Below, piece after piece: positions 10,585 through 19,376 of a stretch of DNA of 64,000 bases. Made by a program: the position numbers and the translations under genes. This DNA comes from Actinomyces haliotis. GTDB lineage: Bacteria > Actinomycetota > Actinomycetes > Actinomycetales > Actinomycetaceae. The DNA lies in NCBI RefSeq assembly GCF_015355765.1, contig NZ_JACWNA010000002.1, positions 124,001 to 188,000 of the forward strand, written 5' to 3'. Within the stretch, counting starts at the first letter, position 1. Each line of letters opens with the position of its first letter. The notes beneath the pieces are model-generated. The model did no database searches. It was given only the letters and a program-made list of their open reading frames with translations, and was not told where the DNA came from.

Positions 10585-11745
10585 GTGAAAGCGAGCGCCG
10601 GCGCGATGAGGATCGCCGCCGGCGCCTCGCAGACCGTCACCGTCAGGGCGGACCTGGCCGACCTCGCCTCCTTCGACGCGGCTCGGGTCGCCACCGTCCT
10701 CGAGTCGGGCGACGACGTCGTCCGCGTCGGCACCTCGAGCCGCGACACCGTTCCCGCCGCGGTCGTCGACCTCCGTGAGACGGCGATCGTGCGCAAGGTC
10801 CACGACGTCCTCGGTGACCCCGGCTTCACCGACTTCAAGCCCGCCTCGCCCGTCGCCGTCGCCGTCGACGTTCCCGCGGACGCGCCACGCCTCGCGCTCG
10901 AGCCGTCCGTCGTGCGCCGTGAGGACACCACCCAGCCCGTCGACCTCAGTGACGCGCTCGAGCTCGTCCGGTCCCTGTCGGACGAGGACCTCTCGTACAT
11001 CGTCCTCGGCCAGTACGCCGAGACCGCGGACTCCCAGTCCATCATCGGCCAGGCCTCCGACGCCCTCGTCGGGGCGGAGATGGACTACTTCGGCGCTCAC
11101 CTCTGGCTCGCCCCGGCCTTCGACCTGCACCGCTCCATCCTGTGCGGTCGCAACTTCGAGTACCTGAGCGAGGACCCGCTCCTGGGCGGGCGGATCGCCG
11201 GCGGCGTCACCCGCGGCGTGCAGTCGCACCCCGGCCGCGGCGTCACGGTGAAGCACTTCGCGTTCAACGAGCAGGAGACGAACCGGCTCAACTCCAACAG
11301 CCACGTCTCCCAGCGCGCCGCCCGCGACCTGTACCTGCGCACCTTCGAGTACGTCGTCAGGGAGACCCAGCCGCACGCCATCATGACGTCCTACAACCTC
11401 GTCAACGGCGTCCACACCTCGCAGTCGCGCGAGCTCCTCGAGGACGTCCTCCGCAGTGAGTGGGGCTTCCAGGGGCTCGTCATGACGGACTGGGTCGTCT
11501 ACTCGATGACCCGCACGAACCTCAAGCACCCCCGGGCGACGGCAGCCGCCACGATCAAGGCCGGCAACGAGCTCTTCATGCCCGGGTGCGAGGAGGACCG
11601 CAAGGACGTCATCGCCGGACTCACCGGTGGGGCCGAGGGCGGCGTCGCGCTGAGCAGGGCCGACCTGGAGAAGGCGGCCGCGCGAGTGGTGCGGATGGCC
11701 CGCCTGCTCGGGAACGCGGCCGCGCCCGCCACCCGTCAGAAGTGA
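10585..11745 (+). pseudogene. Remnant of a permuted-type GH3 beta-glucosidase
   Basis: The 386-residue frame starts inside a fibronectin-III-like stretch (GASQTVTVRADLADLASFDAARV...YVVRVGTSSRDT-like) and runs into a GH3 catalytic barrel (WLAPAFDLHRSILCGRNFEYLSEDP, GVTVKHFAFNEQETNR, GLVMTDWV with the nucleophile Asp). In the permuted GH3 enzymes the C-terminal sandwich domain comes first and the barrel last, with about 800-1000 residues. Here the first domain is absent. About 100 residues of the barrel, including the usual GxPGLxxxDGPxG region, are missing between DALVG and AEMDYFG. The rest is still open. I read it as a decayed gene; activity is unlikely. Confidence 0.7.
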
Positions 11746-11752
11746 GACCGGT

Positions 11753-11789
11753 GCTCGGTCGCGCCTGACGCGCTCAGGCGCGACCGAGC
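11753..11789 (+). terminator. Perfect 16-bp hairpin after the GH3 remnant
   Basis: Arms 11753-11768 and 11774-11789 are perfectly complementary, with a 5-nt CGCGC loop. It starts 8 bp after the stop codon. There is no U-tract. Confidence 0.75.
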
Positions 11790-11909
11790 CGTGCCCCGCT
11801 CCCCGGACGGCGCAGGGGGGCGGGATCGAGGCGCAGCGCCGCGTGGTGCGCCACGCGCCACGAGGACGGACCCGGTCCCGGGCGCCGTGGATCTTGCGGA
11901 GGAGCAGAC

Positions 11910-12680
11910 ATGACACTGACGCCGGCCGCTCGTGCGACCTACACCCGACTGTTCGGGACTGAGCCGCAGCGGCACCCCACCGACCCTGAGGCGATGGAGA
12001 TCCTCCAGAACGAGATCTTCGGCGAGGTCTTCGCGACGCCTGGCCTGACCGACGCCGAGCGCGAGCAGCTCACCGTCGCCGTCCTCGCCGCCATGCAGAC
12101 CCTGCCCCAGCTGAGGGCGCACCTGAACGCCGCTCTCAACGTCGGCCTCACGCCCCTGCAGCTGCGCGAGACGCTCTACCAGCTCGCCCCCTACATCGGT
12201 TGGCCCAAGACCCTCAACGCCACCACGACCCTCGCCGAGGTTCTCAAGGACCGCGGCGTCGAGCTCCCTCTCGAGGAGGCCGGCACCGTCGCCTACGAGG
12301 ACCGGGAGACGGCTGGCGCCGCCATCCAGGAGCCCCTCTACGGCACCGAGGTCAAGGAGGTCTTCGCCTCCCTGCCCGAGCCCTACGGCGATTTCCTCCC
12401 GCACCTGCTCACCGCCAACGGCTTCGGCGACGTCGAGACCCGCGGGGTCCTGGACGTCGCGAACCGCGAGCTCGTCAGCCTCGTCGCCATCGCGGCCCTC
12501 GGTGCCGCCACCCAGCTCAAGCCGCACGTCGCGGGTGCCATCAAGGCCGGCAACTCCAGGCAGAAGGTGACCGGGGCCCTCGTCCAGGTGCTGCCCTACA
12601 TCGGCGGCCCCTACGCGCTGTCCGGGCTCGTCCTCGTCGCCCAGTACGACGAGAACGCCTCCTCGGAGGCCTACCGCTGA
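11910..12680 (+). CDS. Carboxymuconolactone decarboxylase family protein (two CMD repeats)
   Basis: A 256-residue protein with two AhpD-like CMD repeats, about residues 25-110 and 150-250 (QLTVAVLAAMQTLPQLRAHLNAALNVGLTP; LVSLVAIAALGAATQLKPHVAGAIKAG). Classical CMD peroxidases have a CxxC pair at the helix start; here the equivalent places carry no Cys, so an AhpD-like redox role is doubtful. A GGAGGAG ribosome site precedes the ATG. It is flanked upstream by the GH3-remnant terminator and so is transcribed alone or with the DUF1905 gene after it. The biochemical role is unknown. Confidence 0.82.
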   Translation: MTLTPAARATYTRLFGTEPQRHPTDPEAMEILQNEIFGEVFATPGLTDAEREQLTVAVLAAMQTLPQLRAHLNAALNVGLTPLQLRETLYQLAPYIGWPKTLNATTTLAEVLKDRGVELPLEEAGTVAYEDRETAGAAIQEPLYGTEVKEVFASLPEPYGDFLPHLLTANGFGDVETRGVLDVANRELVSLVAIAALGAATQLKPHVAGAIKAGNSRQKVTGALVQVLPYIGGPYALSGLVLVAQYDENASSEAYR

Positions 12681-12763
12681 GACGCTCACCGGCTTGAGAG
12701 CGTCGCCCGCGTCGATCTTCACGGTCGGTGCGGGCGACTGGCGTCCGCACCGTGGACCTTTCC

Positions 12764-13102
12764 GTGAGCACCCGCGTCATCGAGTGGCGCGGTCCGGCCC
12801 CCTCCTACTTCGCGCCCCTCGATGACGGCGCCGTCGACGTCGTCCGTGAGGAGCTCGCTGCCCTGTCCTACGGCTGGGACTGCTTCTACGCGGAGGTGAC
12901 GCTCCTGCCCGGCACTGCGGAAGCCGACGACGACGCCCCGGGCGACGGCGCTGCCGGGGTGGGCGAGCCCGTCACCTGGCGCACCGCCCTCATGCCGCAC
13001 GACGGCGGCTTCGTCATCCCGCTCAAGAACGCGATCCGGAAGCCCGCCGGGCTGTCAGCCGGAGACGCCGTCGACCTCGTCCTCCACGTGCCGAACCCCT
13101 GA
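12764..13102 (+). CDS. DUF1905 domain protein
   Basis: A small protein of about 112 residues. The pattern VIEWRGPAPSYFAPLDD near the N-terminus and the closing IRKPAGLSAGDAVDLVLHV are the hallmarks of DUF1905, a small beta-rich domain of unknown function. An acidic insert (TAEADDDAPGDGAAGVGEP) sits in the middle. The start is uncertain: GTG at 12764 matches family length, and GTGs at 12752 and 12728 are in frame. It ends only 5 bp from the stop of the convergent VOC pseudogene. A 9-bp GTCGCCCGC/GCGGGCGAC inverted repeat at about 12702-12738 may end the upstream CMD transcript. Confidence 0.72.
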   Translation: MSTRVIEWRGPAPSYFAPLDDGAVDVVREELAALSYGWDCFYAEVTLLPGTAEADDDAPGDGAAGVGEPVTWRTALMPHDGGFVIPLKNAIRKPAGLSAGDAVDLVLHVPNP

Positions 13103-13107
13103 GGTGC

Positions 13108-13894
13108 TTAGGGCCGCTGCGCGCGCAGGGGCTCGTAGTCGGCCAGGACCGGGCGTGGCCGGGCGATCATGACGCCGTAGGTGCCCGGAAGGTCCATGAG
13201 CTCACCGAGGTCCGCCGGTGGTCCCGTCTGCCAGGAGAAGCCGGCCTCGTCGACCATCCAGCCGCAGATCTCCCGGGTCCGTCGGCAGCGCGTCGAAGAA
13301 CCCGTCGACCTGCTCCTGCCGCGTGGCCAGGACTATGAGGGACACGGCGGAGGTGAAGCCGAAGTCCTGCTCGCCGCCGTTGTCCATCGCCTGCACCGGC
13401 AGGCCCGCCAGCACCGCCGAGCCATGGAGGAGCGCATCCGCCTCGTCGGAGCCCTCTCGCTGGTAGCGGGCGATCGGGTCCAGGTGCGTGTCCTCGTCGG
13501 GGTAGAGGCGCCCGATGACCTCCACCTACCTGTGCAGGGCGGTGACGCGCTCTGCGGCGTCCGGGACGAGGTCGGCGTCGATCGCGACCGAGACGGAGAT
13601 CGCGGGGGAGAGGGCGAAGGTGTCGTCGGCGTTGATGCCGGAGAGCTCGAGGCCGCACACGCGGTAGCGGACCTCGAGCGGCGCGCCCGCGAAGCCCTTC
13701 TGGAAGTCGGGGAGGTCCTCGCCGGTGGGGTAGTGGGTGACGGTGACGAGCCCCGTGGCGGCCTCGTCACCTGCGAGGTCCCCGAGCGTCGAGCGGAACG
13801 CCTCGACGTGGAAGCGGGCGCCTTCGAGGGCGTCGTGGTCGAACCAGATCGCCGGGACGATGCGTTGGTACGGCGCGGGGACCTGCTGCGTCAT
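13108..13894 (-). pseudogene. VOC superfamily protein (PhnB / 3-demethylubiquinone methyltransferase-like), doubly broken
   Basis: The intact ancestor can be rebuilt from ATG 13894: QRIVPAIWFDHDALEGARFH..., a VOC fold of the PF06983 type. An in-frame TAG at 13526-13528 interrupts it after VTALHR, and the same frame goes on with VEVIGRLYPDEDTHLDPIARY. A frameshift near 13280 then moves the rest (ICGWMVDEAGFSWQTGPPAD...DYEPLRAQRP) to another frame, ending at 13108. Two independent lesions make real inactivation more likely than a sequencing error. The family function is uncertain even for intact members. It converges with DUF1905 and is divergent from ogt. Confidence 0.8.
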
Positions 13895-13928
13895 GCCTCG
13901 CAGGCTCCCTGCGGGGCAGACTGGCCCC

Positions 13929-14600
13929 ATGAGCACCGCCGAGACCTCCCAGTCTGCCGCCGCGACCGACGGCGCGACTGCCTCTGCGACTGACGCCGCA
14001 ACCGACTCGGCGTCCGCGCCGCACCGGACCGTGTTCGTGACCTCCTACGAGGGCGCGCTCGGTCCGATGACCCTCGCGGCCGCCGTCGGCGAGGAGCTCC
14101 CCGAGGGCGGTGCGCTCACGGGCGTCTGGTTCGACGGGCAGGCCCACGACCGCGCCGGACTGCCCGACGACGCTGTCACGGTCGAGGCGGGGGAGCCGGA
14201 GGAGCCCGCTGTGCTCGGCCGGGCTCGCGCGTGGCTCGACGTCGCGCTCGCGGGCGGCGACCCGGGTGAGCGGCCGGCGCTCGCGCCCTCCGGTACCGGT
14301 TTTCAGGAGCTCGTCTGGGAGGAGCTGCGCGCCATCCCGCGTGGGTGGACGCGCACCTACGGGCAGATCGCCAAGGCCGTGACCGAGCGCGCCGGCCACT
14401 ACGTGTCCCCGCGCGCCGTCGGGGGAGCGGTCGGGCGGAACCCGCTCAGCGTCGTCGTCCCGTGCCACCGTGTCGTGGCCGCCGACGGCGCGCTCACCGG
14501 CTACGCCGGAGGCACCGACCGCAAGACGCGCCTGCTGCTCGCCGAGGGCGTCGACCTGCCCGGTCCGGAGCTCCCGCAGGACTCCCTGCCCGGGCTGTGA
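13929..14600 (+). CDS. ogt: Methylated-DNA-[protein]-cysteine S-methyltransferase
   Basis: A 223-residue suicide repair protein that transfers O6-alkyl groups from guanine to its own cysteine. The active-site motif VVPCHRVV is followed by GALTGYAGGTDRK, and WTRTYGQIAKAV is the DNA-binding helix-turn-helix. The first 30 or so residues are an Ala/Thr/Ser-rich tail (TDGATASATDAATDSASA) not found in typical family members. ATG 13929 has no ribosome site; CAGACT ends 6 nt upstream, which fits a leaderless start. It is divergent from the VOC pseudogene, with 34 bp between starts. Confidence 0.93.
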   Translation: MSTAETSQSAAATDGATASATDAATDSASAPHRTVFVTSYEGALGPMTLAAAVGEELPEGGALTGVWFDGQAHDRAGLPDDAVTVEAGEPEEPAVLGRARAWLDVALAGGDPGERPALAPSGTGFQELVWEELRAIPRGWTRTYGQIAKAVTERAGHYVSPRAVGGAVGRNPLSVVVPCHRVVAADGALTGYAGGTDRKTRLLLAEGVDLPGPELPQDSLPGL

Positions 14601-14649
14601 GGCGCTGCATCGAGCCGGCGCCCGAGCTCGATACCGGGGTCCCCGACAC

Positions 14650-14718
14650 CGAGATCGAAGGGCCAGTGCCCAGATCGCACCGTGCGAGTGCGATCTGGGC
14701 AGCCACCCTTCGATCTCG
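14650..14718. terminator. Long hairpin between ogt and the ABC permease
   Basis: Arms 14650-14680 and 14688-14718 pair in two perfect blocks (13 bp and 14 bp) around a 4-nt internal mismatch. The apical loop is 7 nt. It lies between convergent genes and can end both transcripts. Confidence 0.75.
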
Positions 14719-14732
14719 AGGTGCGCACCGAC

Positions 14733-16325
14733 TCAGGAGCGCGCGAGGTCGCGGCGCTGGAAGGCCGCCCACCCGACGAGGGACAGCGCCAGGGCGACGC
14801 AGCCGACGACGGCGAGCCCCGTCCACGTGGCGTCGTCCAGCGACGTGTTGGGCACGTGGTGGTACGGGCTGATCCCGAGCGCCCAGCCGGGCAGCTTGAA
14901 GGACGGGCCGAGCAGCGTGAGCCCGAAGCTGAGCAGGACCCCGGCCCAGGACGCGACGGACACCTTCGGCCGCGCCCCGATGACCATGACCGAGACGGCG
15001 ACGACGGCGAGCGTCGCCGGCACGGTCGCGAGCGCCTGCACGGTGGCGTCACCGACCGTGACGGTGGAGCCGGCGGCGTGGGCGACGATCCCGAGGACGA
15101 CTCCCGCGAGCACCTGGAGCGTCGCGGCCAGGCCGAGCGCGACGAGCGCCTGGACGGCGTAGTAGCGGCGGCGGGACAGGCCCGTGGCGAGCAGCGGCTC
15201 GAGCCGGTCCTCCATCTCCTCGGAGCGCACCCGGAGCATGATCTGCACCCCGGGCACCGACAGGATGATGCCGAGCAGGCTGAGGATCGTCACGAGGAAG
15301 GCCGTCGTCAGCTGGTCCTGGCTCGTGGCGCCGGAGGCGAGGACCTTCTGGACGGCCTCGTCGCCGGAGAGGATGTCCGCCACGGAGGCCGTCATGTAGC
15401 CGAAGACCGAGCCGAGGAGGACGGCGACCAGCGTCCAGGTGATCGCTGGCGCCCGGTTGAGCCGGGTGACGAGCGCGAGCGCGCTGCGCACGCGCCCGAC
15501 GGCGGGGCCCCGACCCGGGACGATGACGCCCTGGCCGAAGTCGCGCCGTCCGAGCAGGACGAAGGCCAGCGGGACGAGTACCGCCCACAGGACCACGCCG
15601 AGGAGCAGCGGCCACCAGCGGGCGTCGGAGGCGGCGCGCGCCTCCGTCATCCACCCGAGGGGATTGGCCCACACAGTCCAGTCGGGCAGTGTGAGGGAGT
15701 AGGAGATGCCGCGCAGCGCGTAGAGCGCGCCGAGGGTCCCGATGGTGATGGTCGAGGCGGTGCGGCGGTCCGGGGCGAGCTCGCCGGCGACGGTGGCCAG
15801 TCCCGTCACCATGAGGCCGGTGACGGTCCAGGTGGCGCACATGAGCCACGACGCGGTGGCGCCCCCGCCCGAGAGGACCGTGGCGAGGGCCGGGACGACG
15901 CCGCACAGCAGGGAGCCGATGGTGCCCATGATGACGCCGGTGGCGAGGCGCGCGCCGCGGCCCATGACACCGGAGGCGAGCAGCTCCGCCTGCCCGGAGT
16001 CCTCTTGCGCGCGGGTGGCGCGGACGACCGCGAGAGCCATGCCGATGCCGGCCAGCAGCCCGCCGAGGCACAGGGTGCGCCAGACGTTGAAGCCGTCAAC
16101 GGTGGTGAGGACCTCGGCGGGTCCGAAGACGAGACCGATCGCCGGGTTCGAGGACAGGGCTGCGGCGAGCCCCTCCCGGTCCGCCATGGTCGGGAAGACG
16201 TGGGGGTAGACGAGGGGGATGGAGGCGCCCAGGAGGCTGAGGAGGACGACCCAGGGTGCCAGGAGGCGCCCGTCGTGCCGCAGTGAGGCCCGCAGGAGAG
16301 GACGGGTTCCGGTGAGGGTGCGCAC
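14733..16325 (-). CDS. ABC transporter permease, exporter type (ABC-2-like)
   Basis: A 530-residue integral membrane protein with about 12 hydrophobic segments in two halves. Examples are WVVLLSLLGASIPLV near the N-terminus, LLLGVVLWAVLVPLAFVLL in the middle, and a second half from WTLVAVLLGSVFGYM onward. The two-half layout resembles actinobacterial TetR-controlled 'polyketide antibiotic exporter' permeases. The segment RSEEMEDRLEPLLATGLSRRRYY is characteristic of that group. Its ATPase partner ends 3 bp upstream, so the two are co-translated. The substrate is unknown; drug or lipid efflux is an inference from the family. Confidence 0.85.
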   Translation of the reverse strand: MRTLTGTRPLLRASLRHDGRLLAPWVVLLSLLGASIPLVYPHVFPTMADREGLAAALSSNPAIGLVFGPAEVLTTVDGFNVWRTLCLGGLLAGIGMALAVVRATRAQEDSGQAELLASGVMGRGARLATGVIMGTIGSLLCGVVPALATVLSGGGATASWLMCATWTVTGLMVTGLATVAGELAPDRRTASTITIGTLGALYALRGISYSLTLPDWTVWANPLGWMTEARAASDARWWPLLLGVVLWAVLVPLAFVLLGRRDFGQGVIVPGRGPAVGRVRSALALVTRLNRAPAITWTLVAVLLGSVFGYMTASVADILSGDEAVQKVLASGATSQDQLTTAFLVTILSLLGIILSVPGVQIMLRVRSEEMEDRLEPLLATGLSRRRYYAVQALVALGLAATLQVLAGVVLGIVAHAAGSTVTVGDATVQALATVPATLAVVAVSVMVIGARPKVSVASWAGVLLSFGLTLLGPSFKLPGWALGISPYHHVPNTSLDDATWTGLAVVGCVALALSLVGWAAFQRRDLARS

Positions 16326-16328
16326 GGC

Positions 16329-17186
16329 TCAGCGCCCCTGGCTCGTGGCGTCGCCGGCGCTGCGCGCGTAGAGGCTGAGGAAGAACTCCTCGAGGTCCTG
16401 CCCGCTGCCGTCCAGGGTGTGGCGGAGCTCGGGCATGGTGGCGTCGTAGATGATCCGGCCGGCGCGGATGACGCTCACCCGGTCGGCGAGGTTCTCGACC
16501 TCGCTCATGATGTGGCTCGACAGGAGGACGGAGGCGCCGCGGTCGACCGCCTCGCGGACGAGCTGCTGGAAGACGTCCTCCATGAGGGGGTCGAGGCCGG
16601 AGGTCGGCTCGTCGAGGATGAGGAGCTCGGCGTCGGAGGCGAGCGCCGCGACGAGGGCGACCTTCTGACGGTTGCCCTTGGAGTACTGGCGTCCGCGCTT
16701 GGTGGGGTCGAGCTCGAGGCGCTCGATGGTCTCCTCACGGCGCCTCTCGTCGAGCCCGCCGCGGAGCTCACCGAGGAGCTCGATGGCCTCACCGCCGGTC
16801 ATGGAGGGCCACAGGCTGACGTCGCCGGGCACGTAGGCGAGGCGCTTGTGGAGCTCGACGGAGTGCTTCCACGGGTCCTGCCCGAAGAGGCGCATCGTGC
16901 CGGAGTCGGCACGGAGGAGCCCCAGCAGGGTGCGGATCGCCGTCGACTTCCCGGCGCCGTTGGGGCCGAGGAAACCGAGGACCTCGCCGCGGCCGAGTCG
17001 GAGGTCGAGGCCGTCGAGCGCCCGGAAGGAGCCGAAGGACTTGACGAGGTCCTCGATCTTGATGACCTGCTCGCTGAAGGTCCGGTCGGGGCGCGGGCCG
17101 GAGGTCTCCGCGGCCCGCTCAGCGAGGCCGCGGGCCCCGGGAGAGTCCTGGGACTCCGGGGTGCTGATGGCGTGCTTGCCTGACAT
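16329..17186 (-). CDS. ABC transporter ATP-binding protein
   Basis: A 285-residue ABC ATPase energising the adjacent permease. Visible are Walker [10 protein letters not shown], a signature region [15 protein letters not shown] in place of strict LSGGQ (normal for ABC-2 drug-type ATPases), Walker [16 protein letters not shown], and the switch His in [14 protein letters not shown] 17186 has AGCGAGGAACC before it and follows the divergent promoter region. About 45 disordered residues precede the ABC domain. The operon is this gene followed by the permease. A TetR gene is divergent, with an operator palindrome between them. Confidence 0.92.
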   Translation of the reverse strand: MSGKHAISTPESQDSPGARGLAERAAETSGPRPDRTFSEQVIKIEDLVKSFGSFRALDGLDLRLGRGEVLGFLGPNGAGKSTAIRTLLGLLRADSGTMRLFGQDPWKHSVELHKRLAYVPGDVSLWPSMTGGEAIELLGELRGGLDERRREETIERLELDPTKRGRQYSKGNRQKVALVAALASDAELLILDEPTSGLDPLMEDVFQQLVREAVDRGASVLLSSHIMSEVENLADRVSVIRAGRIIYDATMPELRHTLDGSGQDLEEFFLSLYARSAGDATSQGR

Positions 17187-17249
17187 GGTTCCTCGCTGTG
17201 CTCGGAGGGCGGGACGGTTGCCCGGTGACGGAACCAGTAAATCCCCGGC

Positions 17250-17263
17250 TGAGGAATTCCTCA
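17250..17263. promoter_or_regulatory. Perfect 14-bp palindrome, likely TetR operator
   Basis: TGAGGAATTCCTCA is a perfect palindrome midway between the divergent ABC operon and tetR. It overlaps the expected -35 region of tetR (its -10 TATGCT is 17272-17277). The regulator probably binds here and represses both genes. Confidence 0.7.
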
Positions 17264-17283
17264 AGTGGGGATATGCTGTGGTC

Positions 17284-17877
17284 GTGAGCACGAGCGGAGC
17301 GAAGGGGCAGGGCCGGACCGGGCGCCGGCCCGGGGGGTCTGACGCGCGTCAGGACATCCTCGACGCCGCCGTCGAGCTCTTCTCCGAGCGCGGCTACGAG
17401 GGCGCCTCCGTCCGGGCCATCGCCACGGCCGCGGACGTCGACCCCGCCCTCGTCCGCCACTACTTCGGTGACAAGTCGTCCCTCTTCGTCGAGTCCGTCA
17501 TGTCGCGCGCCGGCATCGTCGATCACGTCCTCGCCGAGCTGCGCGACGACGGCGAGCGCCGTGGGGAGCGGCTCGCGCTCGCCTACCTCAGCGCCTGGGA
17601 GGACGACGACGTCCGTCCCGCGCTCACCGCCGTCGTCGCCTCGGTCGTCACCTCCGAGGGTGCCCGCATGATCCTGCGTGAGGCGCTGCCCGCAGCCGTC
17701 GCCCGGGCCCTCGACCTCACCGCCGACGACGTGAGCCGCATAGGGCTCGTCGGAGCCCAGCTCCTCGGCGTCGCCATGGCGCGCTACGTCGCCGAGATCC
17801 CGGTCCTCACCGAGCTGAGCGTCGCCGAGCTCGCGGCGCGGATAGGGCCGGGGCTCGACGTCCTCCTGGGCGAGTGA
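17284..17877 (+). CDS. TetR family regulator of the adjacent ABC exporter
   Basis: A 197-residue one-component repressor. The N-terminal helix-turn-helix is visible: [43 protein letters not shown], about residues 20-62. The ligand domain is of the actinobacterial TetR_C type ([23 protein letters not shown]). The start is GTG 17284, 6 nt after TATGCT at 17272-17277, a leaderless arrangement; GTG 17278 is an in-frame alternative. The divergent ABC operon and the shared palindrome point to efflux control. Its last 71 bp overlap the 3' end of the convergent mannosyltransferase gene. Confidence 0.88.
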   Translation: MSTSGAKGQGRTGRRPGGSDARQDILDAAVELFSERGYEGASVRAIATAADVDPALVRHYFGDKSSLFVESVMSRAGIVDHVLAELRDDGERRGERLALAYLSAWEDDDVRPALTAVVASVVTSEGARMILREALPAAVARALDLTADDVSRIGLVGAQLLGVAMARYVAEIPVLTELSVAELAARIGPGLDVLLGE

Positions 17878-19258
17878 GAGCGGTGCGTGCCTGGGCGTGG
17901 CGCCCGGCCACGAGCCACAGCGCCGCCCCGGCGAGCAGCGCCCACCAGACGTAGCCCGCGCCGACGATCTTCATCCACAGCGGCCAGCTCAGCTCGACGT
18001 GGTTCTGGAAGGGGAAGGACCACTGGATCCCGGTGCCCAGGACGACCGCTCCGAGCAGCGTCACGCCGCCCAACCACCACGAGCGCCACCGCCACGAGGC
18101 CACCGCGAGCACGAGCAGCGCCGGGGCGCACCAGACCCAGTGGTGGGTCCACGACACCGGGGAGACGAGCAGCCCCGTCATCATCGTGACGACCAGCTGC
18201 AGCTCCAGGGCGAGGCTGTCGTCCTGGCCGCGAAGGGCGTCCAGGCGGCGCAGGAGCAGCCAGGCGCCCACGAGCACGGTCGCCGCGCACGCCGCCCACA
18301 GTGCCACCCACGTCGACTCCGGCGCCAGGCGCGCGATCGTGCCCTTGAGGCTCTGGTTCCCGGCGAACTCCGCGAAGCCCGTCCGGGAGGTGTCGAACAT
18401 GGCCGACGTGAAGAAGCGCCAGGACTCTGACGGGCTCGCCAGCCACACGAGCGCCGTCACCCACACCGCCGTCCCCGTCATCATCGCCGCCGCCCGGTAC
18501 TCGCGGCGCGCCAGCAGCACGAGACCGGAGATCGCGGGTGTCAGCTTGAAGCAGGCCGCCAGCGCCGACAGCGCACCACGCCACCGTGACGGCTCGCGCA
18601 CGAGGACGAGGTCCACGGCGACGAGCGCCATGAGCACCGCGTTGACCTGCCCCTCGTACAGCGTCTCGCGGTAGGGCTCCAGGAGCAGGCACGCGAGGAG
18701 CGCGAGCCACGGCGCGAGGCCGCGCGCCCGGCGGCGCTCCGTCCCGAGACCGCGCAGCAGCGCCCATACGGTGATCGTCGTGCAGGTCGGGGTGAGCGCG
18801 GTGAGCACGAGCTGCGTCCCTGTCTCGCCGAGGGCCGTCAGCGGACGCAGCACCCATGCCGCGAAGGGCGGGTAGGTGAAGGGGTACTCCTTGAGGAACG
18901 GGAACGCGTACCAGTCGTAGAGGCTCGCGCCCCCCGCCCACGCGTGCACGGCTCCGTAGTACACGGAGGCGTCGAAGTCGGAGACGAGGTGCCCGTCGGA
19001 GACGGACCAGATCCAGCACGGGTAGATGAGGCTCAGCCAACCGAGGAGGGCGGTGAGCGGGTGCGAGAGCAGCGTGCCCGCCCGGCCCCGGGCCCGCGCG
19101 ACCGCCCTGACGGAACGGCGGTGCCGCGTGGGCCTGCGACGCGAGTCGGGGCCCGGGCGACCGGCGGATCGGGCCGCGGCGGCCGCCTCCGGTGCGGACG
19201 CCTCCTCCGGCTCCGTGAGGACCGAGGGGGTTGCAGCGGTAGGAGGCACGACGGGCAT
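17807..19258 (-). CDS. GT87-family (DUF2029) polyprenol-phosphate-mannose-type glycosyltransferase
   Basis: A membrane GT-C glycosyltransferase of about 483 residues with many transmembrane segments. The key early motif is SDFDASVYYGAVHAWAGG with the conserved Asp in the first loop, followed by YPFTYPPFAAWVLRPL, which is typical of actinobacterial alpha-1,2-mannosyltransferases (PimE/DUF2029 group). These move mannose from polyprenyl-phosphate mannose to envelope glycolipids or glycans outside the membrane. The first 80 residues are a disordered Arg/Ala/Pro tail. ATG 19258 is a best guess without a clear ribosome site; an internal start is possible. Its stop lies inside the convergent tetR. 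Confidence 0.82.
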   Translation of the reverse strand: MPVVPPTAATPSVLTEPEEASAPEAAAAARSAGRPGPDSRRRPTRHRRSVRAVARARGRAGTLLSHPLTALLGWLSLIYPCWIWSVSDGHLVSDFDASVYYGAVHAWAGGASLYDWYAFPFLKEYPFTYPPFAAWVLRPLTALGETGTQLVLTALTPTCTTITVWALLRGLGTERRRARGLAPWLALLACLLLEPYRETLYEGQVNAVLMALVAVDLVLVREPSRWRGALSALAACFKLTPAISGLVLLARREYRAAAMMTGTAVWVTALVWLASPSESWRFFTSAMFDTSRTGFAEFAGNQSLKGTIARLAPESTWVALWAACAATVLVGAWLLLRRLDALRGQDDSLALELQLVVTMMTGLLVSPVSWTHHWVWCAPALLVLAVASWRWRSWWLGGVTLLGAVVLGTGIQWSFPFQNHVELSWPLWMKIVGAGYVWWALLAGAALWLVAGRHAQARTALTRPGGRRAPALSAPRARRRSAR

Positions 19259-19341
19259 TGTGGCACCCGGGCTTGTGGGCCCGCTGGGAGCGACTGGACT
19301 CCGACCCGTGACCTCCGAGGCGCCGCCGCGCTGCGGGGGCT

Positions 19342-19347
19342 CTAGCC
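19342..19347 (+). promoter_or_regulatory. Putative -10 box of the alpha/beta hydrolase gene
   Basis: TAGCCT lies 30 bp before the GTG start, in the space between the divergent mannosyltransferase and the hydrolase. AGGAGG at 19367-19372 gives the hydrolase a strong ribosome site. Confidence 0.4.
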
Positions 19348-19376
19348 TGGGGTCCGCACCCGCACCAGGAGGATCC

